Positions 41,605 to 44,203 of a stretch of DNA of 44,203 nt are shown here, in pieces. The DNA lies in assembly GCA_003136315.1 (NCBI GenBank), contig PLDW01000050.1:1-44203 (forward strand). Direction: 5' to 3'. Under the pieces are notes generated by a model. It made no database searches. It was not told the DNA's origin and saw only the letters and a list, made by a program, of their open reading frames with translations. Origin of the DNA: Gemmataceae bacterium. GTDB lineage: Bacteria; Planctomycetota; Planctomycetia; Gemmatales; Gemmataceae. The translations under genes and the position numbers were made by a program. The stretch's first letter is position 1. Every line of letters begins with the position of its first letter.

Positions 41605-42917
41605 AGGATCTTGTCCCGGATAACCTCGGCAATGGCTCGCATCATCACCGGCGGAACCGCCCGGCCGAGTCGTTCCCATTGCTGGGCGTAGGTTCCGGTG
41701 AGCAGAAAATCGTCTGGGAAGGCACAGATGCGGCGATTCTCGGCGATAGAGAACTTCCGCCGCTCGGTTGGGTGGGTGACCGAAGCGGTCGACGAATGCC
41801 CTCCTTCCGCGGTAACGCTGAAAGACGGGCCATCAGTCGCAGCACGCTTCAAGTTCAGGTAGCGCTCGTTGCTACCCCCAATCGGGGTTTGGCTCCACTG
41901 CTTCCCGATCGCGAACCGGCTGATATCCGTCTCCGGTTCTGCCCCCGGGGTCACTTCGACGAGCGATGGCGGATACATCCCGTTACCCGTCTGCGGCCCC
42001 GCTCCGATCGCAGGGCTCGGCCGATCGGTCGCCCGAAGGGAGCCACCCCCGAACCCGCCGTTGTCCCCCTGGCGAACAACCCAGGGGAGCGCTTCCCGGA
42101 CGCTGTACCGGTACGGCAGCGGTTTCGGGAACGCAGGCTTGATGCCGTGAGCGTCTACCAGATCAGCCCGGACCCCGATGAAGATCAACCGTTGGCGCAT
42201 CTGGGGGACGCCGAGCCATTGACCGTCGAGCAGCTTCGCTTCGACGACGTACCCGCATCCCTTGAGTTCCTTGAGGATCTCCAGGAAGTACCCCTTCGCT
42301 GTCCCCTTGACGAGTCCGCTAACGTTCTCGGCGACGAACACCTTCGGCTGGACCAAGCGAAGCAGGCGGGCGAACTCGAAGAAGAGGTCGTCGGTTCGTT
42401 GCTTCGTGTCGCTGTACGCCTTGACCTTCCCCCAACCGGCTTCCCGCTTGCCCGCGGTTGAGAACGACGCACACGGGGGCGAACCGTCGAAGAGGTCGAG
42501 CTGGCCCGCCTCCATCTGGATCGCCGAGAGGATATCGCCCGGCTGGACTTCCCGGATGTCCCGGGTATCGAGGATCGTCCCTGGGTGATTCGCCCGATAC
42601 GTCTCCTGAGCGGCGGGGATAAACTCCGACGCCCAGAGAACCCTGAAACCAGCCATCTTGTAGCCGAGGGATGACCCCCCGCAGCCCGAGAAGGTCGAGA
42701 CGGCGTTGAACCCGTTCCACGGCAGTTCCGCGATCTCGGCCATCGACGGCACGCGGTAGGACGGTTTGTCGGTCGCGGTCGTCATCGGAAGTCCGGGTTG
42801 ACCCATAATCAAGCTCAACTCGCTGTTCGTATATCGCCTGCCATGTGATAGCACAGCCGGCGCGGGCTCGTTAATCGAGCGTATCCCCTTACTCGTTCCG
42901 ACCGCTATCGGATTCAT
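41586..42917 (-). CDS. DNA (cytosine-5) methyltransferase
   Basis: A 443-aa C5-MTase with complete motifs: I (STFSGCGGSSLGY), IV (GSPPCASFS, catalytic C149), VI (VAENVSG), VIII (QMRQRLIFIGVR) and a C-terminal IX/X region (…RICAFPDDFLLTG…GRAVPPVM). Phages use it to escape restriction. The first ~44 residues are odd: …SINEPAPAVLSHGRRYTNSELSLIMG… resembles the post-recognition end (motif IX-like) of another C5-MTase. ATG 42785 (MTTATDK) would omit it. It overlaps the upstream 76-aa gene by 29 bp. Confidence 0.93.
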   Translation of the reverse strand: MNPIAVGTSKGIRSINEPAPAVLSHGRRYTNSELSLIMGQPGLPMTTATDKPSYRVPSMAEIAELPWNGFNAVSTFSGCGGSSLGYKMAGFRVLWASEFIPAAQETYRANHPGTILDTRDIREVQPGDILSAIQMEAGQLDLFDGSPPCASFSTAGKREAGWGKVKAYSDTKQRTDDLFFEFARLLRLVQPKVFVAENVSGLVKGTAKGYFLEILKELKGCGYVVEAKLLDGQWLGVPQMRQRLIFIGVRADLVDAHGIKPAFPKPLPYRYSVREALPWVVRQGDNGGFGGGSLRATDRPSPAIGAGPQTGNGMYPPSLVEVTPGAEPETDISRFAIGKQWSQTPIGGSNERYLNLKRAATDGPSFSVTAEGGHSSTASVTHPTERRKFSIAENRRICAFPDDFLLTGTYAQQWERLGRAVPPVMMRAIAEVIRDKILCQLPK

Positions 42918-43119
42918 GAGTCGGCACCCCCTTCCCACCGCTAAAGCGGTATCCGCACTTCGGGCACTGGTGCTGCGTTTCGATCGTCTCGTCATAGCTA
43001 CCGAAGTCCGCCGGAGGTTGGGGCGGTTCAACCGGAACGAGTCCAGCATCCGCGGCGAGCTTGGCCAGCATATCCGCGTCGTTTCGATCTCGCAACGGGG
43101 ATACCGATTCTAAATTCAA
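42889..43119 (-). CDS. Small zinc-finger protein
   Basis: A 76-aa protein with one CPKC knuckle (QHQCPKCGYRFSGG) after an acidic, helical N-terminus (MLAKLAADAGLVPVEPPQPP). Only one CxxC is visible, so a second metal half-site may come from His or a dimer. It overlaps the methyltransferase start by 29 bp, implying co-translation. Start 43119 is used; ATG 43071 is possible. Confidence 0.65.
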   Translation of the reverse strand: MNLESVSPLRDRNDADMLAKLAADAGLVPVEPPQPPADFGSYDETIETQHQCPKCGYRFSGGKGVPTHESDSGRNE

Positions 43120-43249
43120 CCAGCATCGTTGCGGCCTATGGTTTCACTGCCAAGGATTTTTGCCGCGTTCTGGGGGATGGGAAGGGGGAGGGATGGGTAA
43201 AGTGGGATAGTCGCGAGAGCGTCGGTCGAGTTGAGCCCGAATCCTGGGT

Positions 43250-44203
43250 TCACGAGGTTCGACAACCGCCGGACCCCGTGCGCGGTCGTAGGGGCCGAGT
43301 TATTCCCCGTCGTCCTGGGCGGCGACGGTCCAGATACGTTTGAAGGGGAGTTCCAAGCAGTTTCAGTACCTGCTCTAACTCCCCGAACACGTCCTTCAAC
43401 TCGGCCATTGCCTCCGCGGCCAAGTCTTCTGGGTCGGACAACTCGTCCGAGTCCTCTGCCGAGTCCTCTTTCAGCCACTTGAACCCGTCGAGCTTGAACT
43501 CTCGCTTCCGCACCTCACCAATCGCAAACGGCATCCACCGCCCTTCGGCCGAATCCTCCGGCCGCCGCTTGCCTTGCCCGATCGGGTCGAGCCCGAAACA
43601 CGTCTCGAACCCTGCGAAGTGAGCCGGAACGAGAGGGCGGTCTTTCTTGGTGATGCCGGGTACGTTGGTCCGTGCGTCGTAAATCCAAACCGTCTCGGTC
43701 GGTTTTCCTTTCGCGAAGAACACGACGTTCGCCTTCACCCCCTGGCTGTACGGTGTGAACGTCCCCCGCGGGAGCCGCAGGACGGTATGCAGGTCGCAGT
43801 CTTCGCAGAGGATCTTGAACACCTCCCCGGCCTGATCGGCGAACAGGCAGTTGTCCGGGAGAACGACAGCGGCTCGCCCGCCCGGCCGAAGGATGGTCAG
43901 GACATGCTGGAGGAAGTTGAGTTGCTTGTTACTGGTCGAGACGGTGAAGTCTTCCCGCTCCGGGGCCGCGTTCGCCCCCTTGGTGCCGAACGGCGGGTTG
44001 GTCAGGATCACATCGAAGTCCCGCCGGCCCGGGGGCTCGTAGATCGTATCGCCGAGGATGATATTCCCGTCGATGTTGTGGAGATAGAGGTTCATCAGGG
44101 CCAGCCGTCGCGGCCGGGCCACCAGCTCCTGGCCGAAGTAGGTCTTCGTGCGGAACCGGGTAGCGAGGTCGCGGTCCATCGCGGCTAGTAGGTCGTCAAG
44201 CTT
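43250..44203 (-). CDS. hsdM: N6-adenine DNA methyltransferase (HsdM-like), 5' end cut by window edge
   Basis: The C-terminal part of a type I-style modification methylase. The reading frame is open to the right edge (…KLDDLLAAMDRDLATRF…), so the start and SAM motif I lie outside. Visible are LALMNLYLHNI, the catalytic NPPFG (VILTNPPFGTKG), LPDNCLF, and GVKANVVFFAKG, all standard for HsdM/N6_Mtase. The last ~30 residues are low-complexity and arginine-rich (…YLDRRRPGRRGITRPL…); a -1 shift near 43,360 would give the more natural ending …LPFKRIWTVAAQDDGE, so the true C-terminus may be frameshifted. It is transcribed towards the phage-type methyltransferases. Confidence 0.85.
   Translation of the reverse strand, partial: KLDDLLAAMDRDLATRFRTKTYFGQELVARPRRLALMNLYLHNIDGNIILGDTIYEPPGRRDFDVILTNPPFGTKGANAAPEREDFTVSTSNKQLNFLQHVLTILRPGGRAAVVLPDNCLFADQAGEVFKILCEDCDLHTVLRLPRGTFTPYSQGVKANVVFFAKGKPTETVWIYDARTNVPGITKKDRPLVPAHFAGFETCFGLDPIGQGKRRPEDSAEGRWMPFAIGEVRKREFKLDGFKWLKEDSAEDSDELSDPEDLAAEAMAELKDVFGELEQVLKLLGTPLQTYLDRRRPGRRGITRPLRPRTGSGGCRTS

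Noticed and set aside
1-44203. CRISPR arrays
   Set aside because: No regularly spaced direct repeats of 24-40 bp with unique spacers were found; the repeats present are hairpins, an 11-bp tandem and three dispersed ~60-bp copies.

Overview
The window reads as an accessory region from a high-GC planctomycete, probably of the Gemmata group (Gemmataceae). This is an inference from overall G+C, from two proteins that begin with the short TIGR02996-type leader domain (…RLVYADWL… / …RWLVLADWL…) that is expanded in Gemmata, and from the style of the integrases and primases. No housekeeping gene, rRNA or complete tRNA is visible. Everything legible is defence, mobile-element or phage-like cargo.

Left part (about 0.1-20.0 kb, + strand). 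A three-gene operon encodes a ParA-like ATPase, a 738-aa protein with an HD-like H…HD…H pattern, and an M78 (ImmA/IrrE-type) metallopeptidase. A 0.9-kb non-coding stretch with a large hairpin follows. Next comes a complete type 1 BREX anti-phage operon: brxA, brxB, brxC, pglX, pglZ, brxL. Two features are odd. pglX is split by an in-frame amber codon plus a ~0.37-kb insert carrying its own 83-aa ORF. A Phd/PIN-type toxin-antitoxin pair sits between pglX and pglZ. Reading frames remain open and coupled by ATGA overlaps, so the operon may still be expressed.

Middle (20.2-29.9 kb). A minus-strand operon holds a 108-aa protein and two tandem paralogues of ~190 aa. It is followed by an unknown 324-aa gene and a rho-independent terminator. 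Then comes an integrative-element module on +: excisionase-like HTH, HNH endonuclease, primase-like protein with a DUF3987-like C-terminus, tyrosine integrase. It faces a mirror-image module on -: tyrosine integrase, HTH regulator with a perfect operator-like palindrome, primase-helicase, a coupled 42-aa ORF, and an excisionase frameshifted by an 11-bp tandem repeat. The two integrase ORFs converge and overlap across the 3' part of a tRNA-Ser(UGA) sequence (about 28,093-28,154), which I read as the attachment core where two integrated elements abut. The left element would carry BREX.

Right part (33.4-44.2 kb, - strand). After a 423-aa unknown protein come cargo genes separated by three copies of a ~60-bp intergenic repeat: a TIGR02996-SUMF1/FGE-like protein, an immunity-like protein, a TIGR02996-SUKH-like protein and a zinc-ribbon protein. 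Then follow phage-type genes: terminase large and small subunits, a CmoA-like methyltransferase, a C5-cytosine methyltransferase with an odd N-terminal leader, a small zinc protein, and an N6-adenine methyltransferase (HsdM-like) running off the right edge. No portal or capsid genes are seen.

The points most worth a second look are the split pglX, the back-to-back integrases over one att core, the long hairpins in which both primase genes end (one sharing sequence with a hairpin before BREX), the 11-bp repeat that toggles the excisionase frame, and the ParA-HD-M78 operon beside BREX.
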